A stretch of 64,000 nt of DNA from Rhyacichthys aspro. Taxonomy: Eukaryota; Chordata; Actinopteri; Gobiiformes; Rhyacichthyidae. Numbering within the stretch: the first letter of the stretch is position 1; the number at the start of each line of letters is the position of its first letter. The translations under genes and the position numbers were made by a program. Shown one piece after another: positions 26,601-40,581 of this stretch. The stretch is from positions 10,271,906-10,335,905 of the forward strand of contig CM072160.1 in the NCBI GenBank assembly GCA_036850595.1, written 5' to 3'. The notes below the pieces were generated by a model, which did not search any database, had not been told where the DNA came from, and saw only the letters and a program-made list of their open reading frames with translations.

Positions 26601-29600
26601 GTCATGGTGACAAATATGTGCCTGCGTGTGAGCAGTGTCAGACACACACTAATGCATGGTGGCAGCATGGTTCTCATTAGCTGTGCATTTTAAACACCCA
26701 GGCAGTAATTGTCAGCTGCAAATGAGTAATTGAATTGGGCGTGCGTGCTTAAACAATTGGATCTAATTGCATTAATCTTTTGGACCATGACGACTATTGT
26801 CAGACTGAAATGTGTGCCCTCGGCAATGCTAATTTCATATGTAAATCAACAGTATCTGGCCCCTAAACAAGAGGGGTGATTTAGTGTCATAAAGGAATTT
26901 GTCCAGTGTGCTTGATTTACTGCAGCCCTGGCAGGCGTCCACTGCTAGAGCCTTACACTGGGATCCAGACACTCTTTTATAGATGACTGTATCAATCAAA
27001 AGTACTGATTTCATCCACTTTGTTTTGAACTGCTTGAGTGATGTTGCACACAGGGGGCTGTGGGGAGTCAAAGCAGGGAAGAAAAGGTCAAGTTTCAATT
27101 CCCCCGGCTCCCTCTCAATCCTTCTTGTCGTGGAGTGTGTAGCAGCAGTTCACAGACAGCGACAGAACACATCTGGAGCTAGAGCACCACAAATCCATGA
27201 GACAAACACACAATTTGTGACTGCGTATGTCCCAGGATGGTGGCACACTGGCACCACAGTCTACAATTGCACTCCTGACTCATCCATTATACATACAGTA
27301 GTTTTGGACTACTGTGTGAGCTATCATCATTGATATTTCCCAGTGAACAGAACGGTTTACGCCAAACTAAGCAGAAAAGAGTCCCTCTACAACTGTTGAA
27401 AAAAAGTCCCTCTGACTGAAGTGCCCTCAAAAGCTTCTTAAATTAATCCAAAGAAATTAACATAAGCAGATACCATTACTTTCTTGAGGTGGCAGGCAGA
27501 CTCTCATGCATGTTAATTGCTCACAGCTTTTATAATCCCGTCTTCCACATGTGGGACCCCATCCAGTCTGCCTGTTTCTGATTATGACTGTGGGATGGGA
27601 GATGCTGAGAGAGGGATCTGTGGTGCATTTTTGGGGTTGTGTGATTCAAAACTATTGTCTTGATTGGCTTACTGAACGTCCTGTGTCAGGCTCAGAGTTG
27701 TGATTATTGTTAATTTGGCCGAGTGAATGAAAATAATACCTGCCAAATAAAGCTGTGTAATTACATACGTACAAAATAAGAGTAGATCTAGATACCACGC
27801 CTTTTTGGGAGGAATTTCAAATGATTCTGATCTCCACCCTTGAACATGCTGGATTCTTTTAAACTCAAGACACTGATGAGAATATCATGGGGATTATATT
27901 TGTCCAGGTTTGTGTCACTTTTGCTAAACTGGGATTGGGCTGCGGGGTCTGATCTAATGGTTACCAGATGTTAACATGTTTAAATCAAAACAGAAAGGAA
28001 AAGAGGGGGTAAACTCACCAATGTGGTAAAACCAAGTGTTTTTAAATTCAAATTTCAGCCAATCCCCTCAAGCTTAAGTAAGGGGCTTTAAGAATATTCA
28101 AACATGAGGGCCACTACAGTTTCCTACTGACACTGTGGAAAATATCAAAATTAAACCATACTGTTTCAGCACAGGAGAGCATTGTCTGATGGAGACAGTG
28201 ACTAGTCATTACAGCTGTCAGTCACCCATTGTTTCTACCCCCTTTTAGAGAAAAACAGTGAAAGGCAGCTCTGTTTAATGTTCTTAAAGTGCTGTATCAG
28301 AAAATGTTTGAAGCAGTCATTAGTTGCTGAATTCTGCCTAAAGCTTTACATGTTTCATTGAAACTAGAGTCCTAAACAAGAAACCAGCCAAGCAACGCCT
28401 CAAGTATGTGCAGAATGGACTTCTATGTGGTGTGTGAATTGCGGGTTAATGAACTGGGCTGGTACACAAAGCTATGGCTTAGTGTTTCACTATTGATTTC
28501 TGCATCTATTGTGTTGAACAAGCTGAGACTATGTATAGCATCATGTTTCATCTCCACCACCTATGGGGAAAGTTATTTTGGGAAGTAAAGGCAGGGCAAC
28601 GCAGGCGCTCAAGAAGGTGTTTAATAATGTAAATACGTTATAAAGTCTAAGTAATTTAAATGAGAGGTCAGCCCAGGCCTAGGGAGACCACTGAGCAGGT
28701 TTCGGCGATGGGGTAATGAAGATGAATAATACGGTGGTAGACAGGTCCTGCTGTATGGATGACCCACTGGGGAGTCTTTCATCAGTGACAAGGCAGTTTG
28801 TCCTGAGCGCGTTGGGTTTCATGCACATGGAGTGGATTAGCTGTATGTGGCACTTTAGTGGGGCGACGTCCACCACACCCTGACTAAGCAGTGACTGGAG
28901 AGATCCTGCTTTGTTTGCTCTATAAACAGTGTGTACATTTAAGACTTGTTGTTGCAGGATGGTGCCCATTTACTGCAGCCGAAGCAGTTGTTGTAAAGCC
29001 GTCTGAGGAATGTGGCTGGTATTTGGCCCCTGCTGGGGAAGAGAAGATGACCACATTGAACAGCTTTTACGCCAAAGGCTCCCGCTCTGATTTATGCGGC
29101 GGACACATGAGCACAGCTAATATGTGATGTTTGTATGATGATTGTCAACATTTAGTAATCGCCATCGTGCGGTAAAATAAAAGTAGTATTTGCAGGGTTG
29201 TCTTTGAAAGCCTAACACTGCTGAGTATGATTCACACATTCCTTTTGGCTTTAACGACCGGAGAAAGTAAAACATTAAACATAGTTCAACAGGCTGGCAG
29301 CTTATGGAGTTTCTGTTGGCACCGTGGACACAAGTTGATACAGTACAGTGGCCGTTTATTAGGATATTGTCAGCAAGCTTTTCTCACTTAAAAAATGTTT
29401 GGCCGCTTTCCCAGAGTCTGACCACAAAGGAGCTGAAACTGCAAGGTGCTCTCACTCTATGTCATTGGTGTTTTAAATACAATCAGTAACAACAACGCCT
29501 CTGTGGAACTGCCATGAGAGTGTGTGTGTGTGAGGCAACAAAGTAATTGAGTTTTAAAATTCAGTAGTAGCAGACTTGTGCCTTCACATGTTCTGCATCC

Positions 29601-32600
29601 TGACTGTATGGCCTCTGCTTTATGTCTTAACGCTGCATACATAACGACAGGCAGAGAAGCCAACTGCAAATACATGTTATCACAGTCACTCAGCTGCAGT
29701 ATGTAGGACTGTCAGCGCCTAACAAGAACGTCAGCAGAGATGTCTCATGTCGCCTTCATGTTTCTTTAGATGCTTCTGTTTTAATATTAGCGCTTCGGTC
29801 TCGTCACACAGCACTTTCACACTGACAGGATGTACATGTGATGGCGTGTAACGGGGCTCACAAATAGCTTCTGACTGAGGCACCGATAACTTATCTTTAG
29901 TCTGCAAAGATGGGGATGATTCAAATCTCAGGGTATTTCGTCTGCAGCAGTGTGTCATTCGTTCGTTTTTGAAAATCCAAGTTGGTTTGATTTTCTGGAG
30001 GTCTCAGGGCAAAAAAGTAGGTTTTGTTTCAGTTTTAGTCAGTGCTGATCTTCATAAGGTGCTGAGGTATTAAGCTGATAATGTATTAGCGCTCTCGGAG
30101 CACCTCAGTGCATTTGAGAGAGCTAAAAATGGAGCAGCTGAGTCAGAAGGTCATGAACTAAATGAACTGAATTTATGACAAATGATAGGATCTTTGTACC
30201 AAGTCAGTTAGTCTTGTCTCACGGTCAGCCACACACAGGTTATCACACTGATCCCACTGAAGGAAAAACATGTGAAGCAGTGAAGAGGAAGAGACAGGGC
30301 TCACATTGTAAACAAGCAACAGTGGTGAACAATGGGCAGGAATGTAATGGAACCTGCTAGTTTAATTACAGTGTACAGATGGGTCGTGCTCAGTTAACTC
30401 GAACTACCAGCTAGAGCTTGAACTTTTGACCCCGGCAGGAGGGGTTTCTCGGCTGCGTCTTTCCTGATGTTTTGAAACACATGAAAAAGTCTTGGCTTGG
30501 GGAAATGAACACACGTCCTCTGAACCACTCCCAAAAAGCACACGTGCCATTTCCAGGACTGTATTGATTCCCCTGAAAAGATTTACATCATGTGCCAGGA
30601 AGTGAGATTTACTCCAGGCCGGCACAGTGAATGTTGACCTCGACTGATGAATATCTGTTTTTTTTTTATTGAATGACAGTCACAGACTTTCTGTCCCTGT
30701 AATCTGAAGGTGAAATATTGGAGAGTAGGCTTTGGAGGAGATAATGCCACAACATCAACCCTAATCCCCAACTTCAATTTTCTGGTAATCCTGGTGACAA
30801 CTCTAAAAATATTGACAAACTTTAAATACAGTGCTACCAAAAATAATATTGTTGAAAGATTCTGAAACATTATAAACTGAAAAGACAATAAAAGTATGTT
30901 AATTTTTTGTCATGGGAGCAGTAATGCTGAATGAAAGAAAAAACCTTTCCATGATACTTATTTACCCTCTGTTGGCAGCATGCAGTTGACAATAACCATT
31001 AGGATTAAAGATTGAAAAACTTTTACAGTGTACAGTATATGTTGCCTGTTGATGGGCTGTGAACCTACTTTTGTTGTGTGTTTATAAGTTTTAGCACAAT
31101 AGTGTTGCAGATATCCCTTGTATTTTCCCAAAGTCTGTTTTTGTTCTGCACCAGCTTTGGAATTGACATATGGAGAATTGCAAAGTAAGTAGTATTTTCC
31201 TTTGTAGTGAAAGCATGAGGGAAGATTGGCCGTTGCATGAATTAAACAGTGTGCCATCTAAGCCTAGTGTAACCCGCCATGCAGCAGCAGAAGACAAGCT
31301 GGTTTAAAGTCAGCACTTGAGTTTCATCATCTCACCAACTGGAGTATTTATAAACCTCCTAGGGCTGAAACATTAGGCTTCATGAGCAGCCTCAGCACTT
31401 CTTCTAATTAATTCACACAACATCAGCACTTTTCTGCCACACACTAACTTTACGTCCTTTGTTCTGTGGAGCAGTTTGCCACACATGCTTCACACTGGTG
31501 GAGATGGTGGTCCTTGGTGGCACCCGAGGCCGTGATGTTTCAGTGACTGCCCGCTCAAATGATCACTGAGAGGCCAGAGAGGAGCAAACAAGAGACTGTC
31601 CAAACAAAGCAAGGTCTGTCAACACTGTGGTAATGTGTCAGTGTCACCAGACCTGTGAGCAGACACTGTTAAAACACCAGTCGTATGCACTCACATGGTC
31701 GAGGGCAAACGAAAACAACAATGAAGTCAAATGCTATTAAAAACACTCTATTTGTTTTTTTTCTAATTCATTCGATGTACATTTGTTTGCTTGAGCGAGA
31801 GCCCCAGTGAATCAAAAGCCTGTAATTGTGTCAGTGTATGCCTGAGCAGATAAGACTGTTGAAAGATCCACTGCGTCCAGAGGCTCGCAAGGGAAGTTCT
31901 TTGGTCCATACAGGAAGCTTGTAAAGTGAGCCGTGTCTGAAAACAGGAAGGGAGTGATGGATTACTACAACGGCTCAAAGAAAAGTTTGATCACTCAAGC
32001 ACATGGTCGAGTTGCCAGAAAGCTGTTAAGATGTAGCAATGCAGGAAATGGAGCAACCTTAACTGATATAGGGTCAAAGGGTCAAATGATGAAGACTTCA
32101 AAGGTTTAGGGCAAAATGTTGCTTGAGAATATATTGTCAGCAAGAGAAACAGTCTTGTAGGCCCTAAAGCTCAACTGCTACAGTATATTTGCAGCTCTGG
32201 GTGGTCTCAGGTCGTGACATCTTGTGCTCCAACAGAGACAGGTGCTGCCACATTTTCTTATCTTTGTGCATCTGCTGCAAACAGCCGTCCTCAAATTGCA
32301 AAAATGTCCTCAGTATGTGACTAGAAATGTTCACACTCTAACACCTTCAGAGATAAAATTATCTTGGTCGGCACTTCCTGTTTTAGGACAGAGTTGGAGC
32401 TGTCTGGCCTTTGGAGTTCAGTAATTTCACCTATTTACAGCTCACTCCTATCCACAAAAGAGTATCACATGAATCTAAAGCTTTTATAATCAACAAGAGA
32501 TGTCTGCAGGATATTGAGAACTGCAACGCTTTTACATCTTTCAGTCATCTCCAGATGTATAGATATATTTATTCATTACTTTGAAAGTGTGTCTAATGGA

Positions 32601-34987
32601 GTTGGTAGTGTGAGAACTCGGGCCTGCAGGCAGACACCTGTGTGAGAGCTTTTTGCAGTAGCAGTTTAAGAAGAAAAACGGCTAATGTGAGATTCTCAAC
32701 TCTGTAGCAAAAGAGTTCAGAGGTCAAATCCATTCCTCTTCTTTGCCTGTCTGTCGCTGGTGTCACATTCCTCTGATACAGATATAGATTGACACAAAAG
32801 CTGGACTTACTTTCTTGACACTTTTCTGCCACAGGTGCCGAGATACAGAAATAGCAGTGAAGGCTCGAGACCTTTAAATACCCTTGGTTTAAACATGATT
32901 ATAATGACATGTGATTCTCCATACTTTGCAAGGAAATAACAAGTTATCATGATTTCTATGTAATTGGAGATTAAAATATACCTCTGCTCTTTGACTCCTG
33001 CTTGAACGAGAGATAGAAACAAAAGATAAATGTCATTTTAAGACATTTGAAAAAAATATCACAATACAGCTTTTATCTAATTCATATTTCATCCTTGGTC
33101 TGTTAACGAGTTTGATTACATTATAAATAGCTTTTTACATAAAGTGCACACATTCTGCTTAGATTCATTTCTTCTTTGTGGATTTAATGCTATAAAATCA
33201 ACATGGCAGTAAGAGTTTGCTCACTGTAACACATAATGCTATATTAATGAGCATGAGCACTGTGAAAGCAGATGAGCGGCCATGCTGACTGTGGCTCAGA
33301 GTAGGATGTATGGACATGCCTGTACACTCGTGCTACCATCAGCATCCTGGCAGCTGGAGATAAGGCACAGTGGCACATTGTGAGGCTGCAGCAGGAGCTC
33401 TGCCAGGAGCCATCCACCAGTGCACACCAGTGGACACCTCTGGCTCAGCAGCTTCCCTCTTTCTGCCTTGTCTCTTTTTCTGCTCATTGTTGCTAATATA
33501 CAGCAAGAGACAAAAAGCTGTTTAGGGTCAATAAACTGAAAAAGGACACCAGTTAGGATATGTCTTTATATTATTAAAATATGCAGGGAAGTCATTTTCA
33601 TAATCGTCTGACATTAACAGAAGTTGGAAACCCATTTTATTAAGCTCATTGAAATTAGACAAGTTTGATTTAGTTGAGGAGTACGGGGCTGAGTATGAGC
33701 ACTACTTTCAAAGGAATTGTAATCTACCGAAACCCAGATGCACAAATTCACTTGTTTAACCTACAGGAGCAGTGAATCTATCACAGACATGAAGGCCTAA
33801 TTTCAGAGTGTCACAGTCTATGCTGCTTCACTGCACCTGAGATCTGTGTTTTCATGTGAGTGCACACATTATTATGCCGAGGATCTTGTCAATCACCTGA
33901 CAGCCTGAGGAAGAAAAGGAAGTCTCTGCCCAAAAACAATCCCTCAAAACACGTCAACTTCTAACCCTTCATATCAGGCAATACTGACATAGGACAAAGA
34001 GCTGCCTTGTCCAAAAAAAACAAAACATGTTGAAATAAAAAATATTGATACATATTCTATATAAATACAGGACTAATTTCTCTCTCTAAACTGAGACTAC
34101 ATTAAACATCGTTAGACTGTTTGTGTAATCTTTCAGACTTGGTCCGGGACAAACTTTATCAGAAGAAGGACTTTTGGAAAAATGCCTCAGATTGATTCCA
34201 ACAATTGTATTGTATTATAAATCAGATCCAAAAGCCCTTAGTCAGGGAAAAATACACACACAGTCCATGTGAGTCGCACAATGTTGCATCAGCCAAGAGT
34301 GGAAAAATGTTTTTAACATGCAAAGAGGCTGACTGAGCCAGGGGCAACTTGAGCCAGAGTTGCGTCTTTATGAGCCCACAGACTCAATCTGACTGGAACA
34401 TGTGGTTTTGATCGGATCACGTGCAGGACGAGGCCAGTTAGAGCAGAGCTGCACAATGATCACTCACTACACTACTGCAATGAGAACCACATGCCAGTTC
34501 AAACTGAAATACCCCGCTCTAGAGTCTGTTTTCAGTCATGTCCTGTCTCGTGGGAGCCCTGTTCCCAAGCCAGCAAACAATGGCTCTGTAGTCATTCAGC
34601 TTTTCAAATATTTGGGACACTCACATCCCAAACTGGTTTTAGTACAGTTAAACTACGTAGATTGTTTAAGACTAATGTCTGTTGGAAAGTTATTTGTCTG
34701 CCACAGACACAGGGTGTTTTTCAGCAGAGCCACACCTGTGGGTTTCAGAGGTAAAAAGATAACACTGTCATAAAACACTGACATTGAGCAGCACTTGTTT
34801 CCCCTGGATCAACCACTCCCTGTCAAGAAGCAAAGTTTTTCTTTATACAAGGTTTATATATTCATTCACCTTCTACTGCTTATTGTGTTACTGGTTCGAC
34901 AGAGCCACAAAATGTAAACTGTGGCATGACTACAACAAAATATAATAACTTAATGTGAATTTTCCTGCCTCTTGTAAACACATATGT
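20606..34987. other. Intergenic region, traf4-tada2a (left part)
   Basis: Fourteen kilobases with no coding exon I can recognise on either strand, no RNA gene, and no coherent transposon ORF. ACACA exons, which neighbour TADA2A in human, are not apparent. The most structured stretch is 26690-26850, dense in TAATTG/ATTAAT-type homeodomain cores and ordered unlike its surroundings; it is a candidate conserved noncoding element. The remainder is ordinary AT-rich unique-looking DNA. Confidence 0.7.
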
Positions 34988-34994
34988 GAGATTT

Positions 34995-35077
34995 CAACCC
35001 AGTCTCAGCACAAAGTGTAAAATAGTCACGTTGGTCCACATGGTAAAACGTATACATTTCACAAAACGGGCCCGAAA
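34995..35077 (+). repeat. Left terminal inverted repeat of the transposon
   Basis: Eighty-three bases running from CAACCCAGTCTCAG to GGGCCCGAAA. They match the reverse complement of 35787-35869 with one substitution. Confidence 0.93.
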
Positions 35078-35786
35078 TTTGTGACACTGTCACGTTTTTT
35101 TGTTCCATTCTTTTCTATTGTTGTCAAGTGTTGTCAGAGCTGCCGCAGACGCCAGGGGAAAACATGGCCGACTTTGGAGATAAAATGCAATTTTATTGCC
35201 TATTTTGAGCAATAAAATCACATTTGGTTAAATTTCTAGCGAGAAGTGTGGTCTTTAATCTTATAATCTTAAACTATTAATTCATTTACAATTTTATTTA
35301 TGAGTTTGAACGAAGATCTTGTCTCGACATTGTTAAAATTGTTATACTTTCACGTTTTGTTTCACTGGTTATCTCTATGTTTTTCAGCGTAAAATCTAGG
35401 AATTATATATTATTCATTTTTTTTAATAATAAAATAATAAAAATACATCCAGGTGCTGAAATAAGTTTCTTTTTAATAAACTTGATTAGTACAAAGATGC
35501 GAGCTGTGCTTACGTGGACTCTTTAGGAACTAGTTTCATATATACCTTTATTATTTTGCATACATTAATTAAAATAATTTAGTTAACAAGAGCAGTGGTG
35601 AGAAAATGACAGTTATTGTTGCCTTTATTTGTGATTATGGGCTTCAACCTTTTACATTTATGAGTTACATGAATTTAATGCATGAAAATGTAGACATTAT
35701 ACGTTTTTAGTCTTGCCAGCTACTTATTTTATTGTCCATAAAAACATATTGTACAATACAAGAGACAAGTAAACAAAACATTATGT

Positions 35787-35869
35787 TTTCGGGCCCGTTT
35801 TGTGAAATGTATACGTTTTACCATGTGGACCAACGTGACTATTTTACATTTTGTGCTGAGACTGGGTTG
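35787..35869 (-). repeat. Right terminal inverted repeat of the transposon
   Basis: Eighty-three bases running from TTTCGGGCCC to GACTGGGTTG on the + strand. They are the inverted partner of 34995-35077 and abut the GAGATTT target duplication. Confidence 0.93.
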
Positions 35870-35876
35870 GAGATTT

Positions 35877-38800
35877 AGGTTTATAAGAAAAAGCTTGTGC
35901 TTTACCAAGACATTTATTACGATTTTACATTAGAGGTCATTGTCATTTTATCAAATTAATGGTTTATAAAAGTCAGTGCTTTATTTATGATTATTATTTA
36001 CTTTTTTATATTGAAGACTGCATTGAAATGCAGGCTGAAGTGTCTTCTTTCTGAATATTGGACTATGTAGAAGCTGCAAATGACACAAAAAGTGCTCTAA
36101 GTTAAAACACTTTCTTGGAATAGAGGCAGTTCATGAACTTTGTTTTCTTTTTACTGTTAAAATGCTGTTCACTCTGCTTCCACTGATGATGAGTGGCTTG
36201 TTAATAACTGCATACTTTGTAGTGACCTACAACCTGAGGGACAAACCCTTTATTCCCACTAAACAGCTGGCTAATCCGCTGCAGTGATCCCACCGAAATC
36301 TCCAGGCAGAGGACACCCACACAGGGCAAGTGGTGTAAATTAGTGCAGTGTAGTAGAAAGTGGTGGGACAGACAGGTCATAACCCTGCACTGGTGGTTGT
36401 GTGAAAAAGACTGGCGACAGCTATGCCATACCCATGTGTCTCTATTGCTCGGGCTATTCCAACTCAGAGCCTGACAGCTATTCACTGCTCACTTGTGCTG
36501 TTCAACACTCGTTCCTCATTCACTTCTAAAAAGCAGGTGACAAACAAGAATACTTTGGCTCTCTTGAAAGGCTGCATACCACTGAGAAGAGAATACAGTG
36601 ATGACATGACACATTTCTAGCACCTAGAAGACAGTGAGGAGGCCCACTCCAATGAGGTCACACCAGAAGAATTATTCTTCTCACTCTGTTGCTCGAGGGC
36701 TCAAGGCCATTTATGCTCTAGATACAACAGCTCGGCCTTTTACAAAAACTTTCTACATTGTCCCTGCCTGTTATTTCTGTCCATTCTCCCAAATACCACC
36801 AGAGATAATGCACATCATCATTCTAACCAGAGATTAGACTGAGAGTAATATTGTGTTAGGGATTGAGGAAGGCTGAATGAGAGCTGGGAGCAGGACTAAA
36901 GCAACAGGCCCGCGGTGTCTCCCCGGGGCGCCGCTGGGACAGTAAGAGTGCTCCTCAGCGCTGATGCGTTCTGACAGTGTTGTGGTAGATCTGCTCGGCT
37001 GAAAGAGGTACATAGGAAGCACAGTGCTGTTCACACGGGGAGCGCTTATTCACAATGCTGCTGGGCCTCAGTGGTGTAGAGCAGCAGTGAAATGTGTGTA
37101 GTCAAAGCCAAAACCTATTGTTACTAATGCAGTGTATACCACAAAAGAGACACTATATAAATATAGTGTTGGAAAAGCTTGAGACCTACTGACAAAATCA
37201 TTGGAGCTTTCAGATTGACCCCACTTGTTGATAATTCTGCTCACAAAGCACTGTGTCCCTTTTAGAACAAATGTGGAGAGCAAACCTCTATGGAATTTGT
37301 AGTTTTCAGCTCTGAGGCCTAACATATGCTTTCTCAGGGTTGTGAGTGGAGGTACGTCGTGTGGGAAACATTCCACACCCACTTGTTGACCTTCATGAAA
37401 TCTTGCTCTCTACTGGATTCTCAGCTTCACCTTGGTTCTGGAGAGAAGTTGTCCACTCATTTGTAGGGAACCACACATTAAGGGAAAAATACACCGATGA
37501 CACATCTGAGTGAGTCATCTGTTTTCATTAATCTATTCACATTCAGCACTGATTGAGAACTCTAGAGATGCTGAAGGAAATTGGGTCAGCTGGGTCGATT
37601 GTTTATATTTATTTAATTTTAAGATGTGAACTTATAATCTGATTTTTATAGGGATCTAACAAAGAGTCAAGTGCTGCAAGTCAAGCCATTTATAACCCAC
37701 TCACATTCTCCTGTTAACAAAGCCATGAGAGCAAACAAGAAAAAGAAGTCCAACAGCTGCTCACACAATGAGAAAAATGTCTCTTGACTTATATTTCATC
37801 AACTCATAATCAGCTCAGTGCTTTAAAAACATTGCTCTGACCTGAGTCACTTTGAGCCACGTGAGTGTATCTATACGAGAGTATCACTGCAGGGTGTAGA
37901 CTTCTCTGTGTGCCATTTGTTTTCTATAGTAAAGATGTCTTTACACAATAAAGACAGGTTTAGTGCAGGATCCACAGGAGAAGTGCATAGTAAAGTGTGC
38001 TTTGTAGAAATGCTTTTCTGTGCTGTCATACTGTAAACACTGACTCAAAAATTGACCAGTACATTTACATTAAACTAGTATTTTTTTAATTCTCATTTTA
38101 TCATTTCCTGTAAATGTGGGATGAATTTACTGTAGTTACACATGGTTTTGTTTGTTTACCCATTAAAACATTCTTAATAAAGGACATATACCTGTTTGGG
38201 AGAAAAATATGCAGCTTTTTACTAAGAATGCAGCAACTGTATGTTAATTCATATGGGCGGGGAGTTTAAAAACATGAGCCATGATACTGCAGATGTCTTT
38301 GCTAAACAACACACAAACACATAATTTTGATGATCTAATGTTCTGCTCACTCTAAGGAGCCACAGCCTTGTTTCTACAGCACTATATGAAGAGTATACAG
38401 GTGTTTCTTAAAGTCTCCTTTGTTTTCTTTTGTCTAATTTAAGCGTTGCTCAGTTTGCTCCTTAAAGAGACTTAATCTTGTTTCAGAGCATTTCCATGAC
38501 AGGAGAGTTTAGCTGTTTGTGAGCCTTAAAGGAGTGTGGCAGATGCCCTCTTTTCTTCTCAGAGGCCCTCATATTCAAATCACAGCAGCTGGGAGGTGCA
38601 ATTGTAAGAGGCAAAGTAATGGGCAGGGACTGTGGAGATTTTAAAGATGGGGGTGGGGGGGCTATAATCTGGCACACGTACTCTAGGTTTCCTCCTTTTG
38701 ATGGCCACTGACTGGGTTTGTAGGCCTGTCCGCTCTTTCAGGCCTCTTTCCATGAAGCTGAACGTGCAAATAAAAGCAGAGAGAGGTTGTGAGTGGGCGG

Positions 38801-40439
38801 GGGTGTCATGTGGCAGGAGCGACAGCAGGTTGTCTGCCCACGGGCACTGATGCTGCAGCAGGGGCCGTAGTAGGGAAGCACACATGTCACTTGTGAGTCT
38901 GACATTATTTTCTTTGTCTCCATGTGGATAATGTATTCTGCCCACATTCAGTGCCAAGATGTGATTTTCTACAGTATGCTTCAACATATGCTGACCCTGG
39001 CATTTCAGACTGGCTTTTCTTGTTTCAAGGCTATTGCTTTCTAAGTGAACATGAATCTGAAACAACCAGGATTGTTGACTAAACAGTGACCAGGGACAAA
39101 ACACTAATTCTGATACATAATGTGTTTGACTTCATTATAGATCTTCTGTGGACCGACAATTTGAAAGAGTAACTGTGCATGACCCCTCATTATTTCAGGG
39201 ACTGGTCTGTGGCACCAAGAAAGGCCCACTAGAAACATTTAGAGAAAAATGAATGCTACAAAAACAGACAATCCATACAGTAGAGGTAGACTCTACATTT
39301 TCTCTTTAAATGGGTCAATGCTTCAACACAAAGCAGGGCCCATTTTTCTGAAATTGGTGTTGGTTAAGTGGCAAAGAGGCTAGACCTTTCCCATCTACCA
39401 CTTTAACAACAGCCTTCTTTCTTGAGTAAATCAAGCATAACGTGTCATGGTTTTCCAATTTTGATGTATTAGCAACAATTGAAGTAAAGTTTGAACAGCT
39501 TTACCCACACTCAGATGACCAGGTCCAGCTGTCCCTTTATTGTGCAGTATGGTGCCTTTGTTGTGCATCTATGTTGCCCAGAGCAAATGTCCTGAATGAG
39601 TCTTACCTAAAGGTCCAAGTCAACCCCAGGGTCATAAGATGGGACACAGGATATGCTGCCACTGAGCACACTTGTCACTGTGGATTGTCCTCACATACAT
39701 GGCCTGGGGTAAGAGAAAGAACCCATTGCACAGATTTACATAAATATGTGTGCACACTCATTTGCACATTTTTTTCCCCACAAAAATGCATAAAAATTAT
39801 TATTTATTCTGTTATTCTATTATTCACACTGCCTTAAGTTATTGCATTGTACACTACCTCTGCGGAAGGCTATTGGTAGCTATTTGCAGATTAATTAATT
39901 AATTTCTTTAAAGAGAAATGCTTAAAGAGGTGCTCTTGAGAGTCATACAAGATTTAAATGCGGATTAATTGGGTGTATTCAATCATGTAGAATAAGGATA
40001 TAGTCATGTTAAGCTGTCTCTATCCTAAAAAAAAAAAAATCGTCTCAAAACTCAGGTGGTTGTTTTTGAAGGACAAAGAAAGGCAGAGCAGTCACTGTTT
40101 ATTCCTGTTTAAAGTAGAACAAGGGCACCACCGTGTGGCACAATAGAAAATAACACCAACAACCTGCAGACAGTGAAAAGATGGTTGTTTATCATATCAT
40201 CAATAAAACTCATGAAAACAAATCATTATTATGATTATGATGTTATCTGAGTTACAACACACACATCATATCAAAGGACATAAAATATGAAAATGTTACC
40301 ACTGAAATAATAATCAACTGCTAGATTTCTTCATCTGAACAGTTATAAAAAACAGTTATAAAGTATTAAATGTCAAATTAAATTGTAAAAATTATGAAAT
40401 ATTACTTTAGCTTTTTAAAATATTATATTTCTCTTCAAG
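35877..40439. other. Intergenic region, traf4-tada2a (right part)
   Basis: No recognisable exon. A 174-codon open frame on the - strand at 38580-39104 is the longest open frame without an explanation here, but it shows no domain or protein-like composition. A small GC-rich, CpG-containing patch lies at about 36905-36965 within AT-rich DNA. The last few hundred bases before 40440 grade into the tada2a promoter area. Confidence 0.65.
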
Positions 40440-40581
40440 TCTAAAATCAGTTCAAAGCGCGCTATCGATTCATTTCAGCTCGACTAGTTTTGTCTTTGCA
40501 ACAGGTTTAGTATCAAACCCAGAGAAATAGATTGAACTGTTGTACCGATTTTGGATTTTGTTTCGGTAAACATCTTTTATT
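40440..40581 (+). promoter_or_regulatory. tada2a: Probable tada2a proximal promoter / 5' UTR
   Basis: This is the sequence directly upstream of the tada2a start codon. It contains a small CpG-bearing patch (AAAGCGCGCTATCGATT near 40455) and no clear TATA box at a suitable spacing, fitting a housekeeping gene. The transcription start cannot be placed from sequence alone. The start context has A at -3 and G at +4 (ATTATGG), a favourable initiation context. Confidence 0.4.

Larger units (their letters stand above)
34988..35876. mobile_element. Non-autonomous DNA transposon (MITE-like), 875 bp with 7-bp TSD
   Basis: Terminal inverted repeats of 83 bp lie at 34995-35077 and 35787-35869 and match at 82 of 83 positions by eye. 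The single difference is a G/A within the CAAAGTG / CAAAATG stretch. The ends begin CAACCCAGTCTCAGCAC. The element is flanked by a perfect 7-bp direct repeat, GAGATTT, at 34988-34994 and 35870-35876. The 709-bp interior is AT-rich and has no open frame of note, so transposition would depend on a transposase supplied elsewhere. Long TIRs with a 7-bp duplication do not match Tc1/mariner (TA) or piggyBac (TTAA). P-like, Dada-like or an atypical hAT/Mutator family remain possible. The near-identical TIRs imply a recent insertion. Confidence 0.93.

Noticed and set aside
38580..39104. 174-codon open frame on the - strand in the intergenic desert
   Set aside because: The longest open frame without an explanation, but it has no recognisable domain, no splice partners, and a composition expected of random frame. 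Expression or conservation data would be needed.
20606..40439. acaca exons or the miR-144/451 pair expected from human neighbourhoods of TADA2A and TRAF4
   Set aside because: No matching exon or mature microRNA sequence was noticed by eye. Absence is not proven without an alignment.
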